Assembly (NCBI GenBank): GCA_029243665.1
Contig: JAQWRO010000040.1
Span: 1-8,124, forward strand
Source of the DNA: Gammaproteobacteria bacterium
GTDB lineage: Bacteria; Pseudomonadota; Gammaproteobacteria; Comchoanobacterales; Comchoanobacteraceae
Length of the DNA stretch: 8,124 nt
Reading direction: 5' to 3'
Shown one piece after another: positions 6,589-8,124 of the stretch; positions within the stretch are counted from its first letter, which is position 1; every line of letters begins with the position of its first letter. Made by a program: the position numbers and the translations under genes. The notes below the pieces were generated by a model. That model worked only from the letters and a program-made list of their open reading frames with translations, was not told where the DNA came from and did not search any database.

Positions 6589-6641
6589 TAGGTGTTGTAA
6601 AAATTGTTTGGTTTACTTAGCATATAAGGAAGGTATTACTT
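6589..6641 (+). promoter_or_regulatory. 53-bp gap with strong ribosome binding site for rfbG
   Basis: This is the longest gap within the operon. AAGGAAGG (6626-6633) lies 8 nt before ATG 6642 and is the strongest ribosome site in the window. No clear promoter or hairpin terminator is visible in the gap, so rfbG is probably co-transcribed with the upstream genes. Confidence 0.55.
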
Positions 6642-7733
6642 ATGTTTGGCAATTATTTTAAAGAAAAAAAAGTATTGGTTATCGGCCATACTGGATTTAA
6701 AGGTGCATGGCTTTCTGAATGGCTGTTAATGTTAGGTGCAAAGGTTTCTGGTGTATCACTTGGTGTGCCAACAACACCATCCTTATTTGAAACGCTTAAT
6801 CTATCTGATCGATTAAATGATCATCGCTGTGACATTAGAGATTTAGATGCTTTGTTAGCTATCTTTAAAAAAGAAACACCTGATGTGGTTTTTCATTTAG
6901 CTGCACAGCCGATAGTAAGTCAGGGTTATGACGATCCTAAAACAACTTTTGATACAAACTTAGGTGGTACAGTCAATGTCATGGAGGCCATACGAGTAAC
7001 TTCATCGATTAAGGCAGCAGTGATGATTACAAGTGATAAGTGTTATCATAATGTTGAGTGGCCCTTTGGATATAGAGAAACAGATCGTTTGGGTGGAAAG
7101 GATCCATACAGTGCCTCTAAAGCTTGTGCTGAGTTGGCAGTTCATGCTTACAATGAGTCTTTTTTTAAAGGTTCAAATCAATCGATTGCTTCAGTGAGAG
7201 CTGGCAATGTGATTGGTGGTGGGGATTGGGCAGAAAATCGTATTGTACCTGATTGTATGCGTGCATGGTCTAATCATAAACCAGTTACCATTAGAGCGCC
7301 CCATGCAACAAGGCCTTGGCAGCACGTTTTAGAGCCATTGAGTGGTTATTTATTATTGGCCTCAAAATTAGATCAATCACTTTCTGGTCAAGCCTATAAC
7401 TTTGGCCCAGATGCTTCTGTGAATGCCTCCGTAAGTGCGCTTATCCATGCGTTGGCAGTTGATTGGGATGGTGCCGCCATAGATGTGAATCCTGCAACCA
7501 TGCAGCATGCTGAAGCAGGCCTTTTAAAATTGTCGTGTGATAAGGCGTTGCATGAGCTTAATTGGCAGCCAACATTGAAACTTCAGGATACCATCCAATT
7601 CACAAGTCAGTGGTATTTGGGTCATAAAAACAATATGGATATGTTAGCGCTGACACAAGGGCAGATCATGGCGTATTGTGAGCAAGCTGCTAGACAGGAG
7701 CATGTATGGTGTACAAGTACTCAGACAGTATAG
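6642..7733 (+). CDS. rfbG: CDP-glucose 4,6-dehydratase
   Basis: A 363-residue extended SDR that converts CDP-D-glucose to CDP-4-keto-6-deoxy-D-glucose using bound NAD, the step after RfbF. The nucleotide-binding motif GHTGFKGAWL (15-24; G15, G18, G21) is the form typical of CDP-glucose 4,6-dehydratases. FHLAAQPIVSQGYDDP (84-99), MITSDKCYHN (128-137, containing the active-site T-S-D-K) and DPYSASKACAEL (154-165; catalytic Tyr156 and Lys160) follow. VRAGNVIGGGDWAENRIVPD and RPWQHVLEPLSGYL are also hallmark blocks for this enzyme. Length fits the family (about 357 residues). A strong AAGGAAGG ribosome site precedes the ATG. The 3' end overlaps the next gene by 28 nt in another frame. Separation from rfbF by the FAD oxidoreductase is unusual, as the two genes are commonly adjacent. 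All catalytic motifs look intact. Confidence 0.96.
   Translation: MFGNYFKEKKVLVIGHTGFKGAWLSEWLLMLGAKVSGVSLGVPTTPSLFETLNLSDRLNDHRCDIRDLDALLAIFKKETPDVVFHLAAQPIVSQGYDDPKTTFDTNLGGTVNVMEAIRVTSSIKAAVMITSDKCYHNVEWPFGYRETDRLGGKDPYSASKACAELAVHAYNESFFKGSNQSIASVRAGNVIGGGDWAENRIVPDCMRAWSNHKPVTIRAPHATRPWQHVLEPLSGYLLLASKLDQSLSGQAYNFGPDASVNASVSALIHALAVDWDGAAIDVNPATMQHAEAGLLKLSCDKALHELNWQPTLKLQDTIQFTSQWYLGHKNNMDMLALTQGQIMAYCEQAARQEHVWCTSTQTV
7696..7700 (+). promoter_or_regulatory. Ribosome binding site of the cupin gene, inside rfbG
   Basis: AGGAG within the 3' end of rfbG, 5 nt before ATG 7706. It decides the start of the partial cupin gene and explains the 28-nt overlap. Confidence 0.6.
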
Positions 7734-8124
7734 CAGGCGTTAGCATCCATCCACTGAAAATCTTTGAAGATGAAAGAGGTGCTGTCATGCATATGCTTCG
7801 AAAGGATCATCCTTGTTTTACTCAGTTTGGCGAGATTTATTTTTCCAAAGTCAATGCTGGTTTTATAAAAGGATGGAAGCGTCATACGCAAATGACTCAG
7901 AACTTCGCGGTACCTTTTGGGCAGTTGAAGCTTATAATACTTGATCTCAGACAAGGGTCTAAAACAGAAAATTGTTATGCTGAACTCTTGATTGGGATGC
8001 CTAATGATTATAATTTGGTTACAGTTCCATCTAATCTTTGGTATGCTTTCTATAGTGCTGCAGATGATGGTGTGATTTTAGCAAATTGCTCGGATTTGGC
8101 TCATGACCCATCAGAGTCTGAGCA
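7706..8124 (+). CDS. RmlC-like cupin, sugar 3,5-epimerase family protein (3' end outside window)
   Basis: 139 codons of an open frame run off the right edge. The protein resembles dTDP-4-dehydrorhamnose 3,5-epimerase (RmlC) relatives: IHPLKIFEDERGAVMHMLR (14-32), GEIYFSKVNAGFIKGWKRHT (42-61) with a probable catalytic or substrate-binding His60, a cupin strand pair ending LKLIILDLRQGSKT (74-87), and VPSNLWYAFYS (107-117). RmlC enzymes epimerise C3 and/or C5 of 4-keto-6-deoxy sugars. Beside rfbF and rfbG the natural substrate would be CDP-4-keto-6-deoxyglucose, which is inference. The RmlC RGLHxQ block is altered here to KGWKRHTQ, so activity may differ (single-site epimerase or isomerase). Start ATG 7706 has AGGAG 5 nt upstream (7696-7700) and lies inside rfbG, a 28-nt overlap typical of coupled operon genes. 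The frame was translated by hand from the sequence. Confidence 0.82.
   Translation, partial: MVYKYSDSIAGVSIHPLKIFEDERGAVMHMLRKDHPCFTQFGEIYFSKVNAGFIKGWKRHTQMTQNFAVPFGQLKLIILDLRQGSKTENCYAELLIGMPNDYNLVTVPSNLWYAFYSAADDGVILANCSDLAHDPSESE

Noticed and set aside
7721..7954. 77-codon minus-strand frame at the rfbG/cupin junction
   Set aside because: It is antisense to the cupin gene, which has clear family motifs and a ribosome site.

Overview
The window is part of a surface-polysaccharide (O-antigen or capsule type) biosynthesis locus of a Gram-negative, AT-rich bacterium. Codon usage is A/T-biased, Shine-Dalgarno sites are classical, and the gene types are those of LPS O-antigen loci of low-GC Gram-negatives. 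A gammaproteobacterium is my best guess, but nothing here fixes the genus.

Layout: (1) Positions 1-715, minus strand: a TylF/MycF-type SAM-dependent methyltransferase whose 3' end lies outside the window. Its reading frame is broken by an apparent 1-nt frameshift near the 5' end. (2) Positions 716-1100: an AT-rich divergent intergenic region with a good sigma70-like promoter for the methyltransferase and a weaker candidate for the rightward operon. (3) Positions 1101-8124: a tight plus-strand operon. In order it holds a metal-dependent cyclase/kynurenine-formamidase-fold protein; a roughly 630-codon TIGR04326-like surface carbohydrate biosynthesis gene interrupted by one in-frame TAA; an NAD-dependent epimerase/dehydratase (extended SDR); rfbF (glucose-1-phosphate cytidylyltransferase); an L-2-hydroxyglutarate oxidase-like FAD oxidoreductase; rfbG (CDP-glucose 4,6-dehydratase); and the 5' part of an RmlC-like cupin (sugar 3,5-epimerase family). 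Most joints overlap by a few bases or are separated by only a few. The exception is the 53-bp gap before rfbG.

How the genes work together: RfbF makes CDP-glucose from glucose-1-phosphate and CTP, and RfbG converts it to CDP-4-keto-6-deoxyglucose. The cupin could epimerise that ketosugar and the SDR could reduce or epimerise the product. No CDP-4-keto-6-deoxyglucose 3-dehydrase (RfbH/DdhC) is visible, so the final sugar cannot be named. The FAD oxidoreductase inserted between rfbF and rfbG and the cyclase-fold protein at the operon head are not part of the textbook CDP-dideoxysugar pathway. They are the best candidates for uncharacterised chemistry. Two of the nine genes (methyltransferase and TIGR04326-like gene) carry disruptive lesions, which suggests either recent decay or phase change of this locus or sequencing errors.
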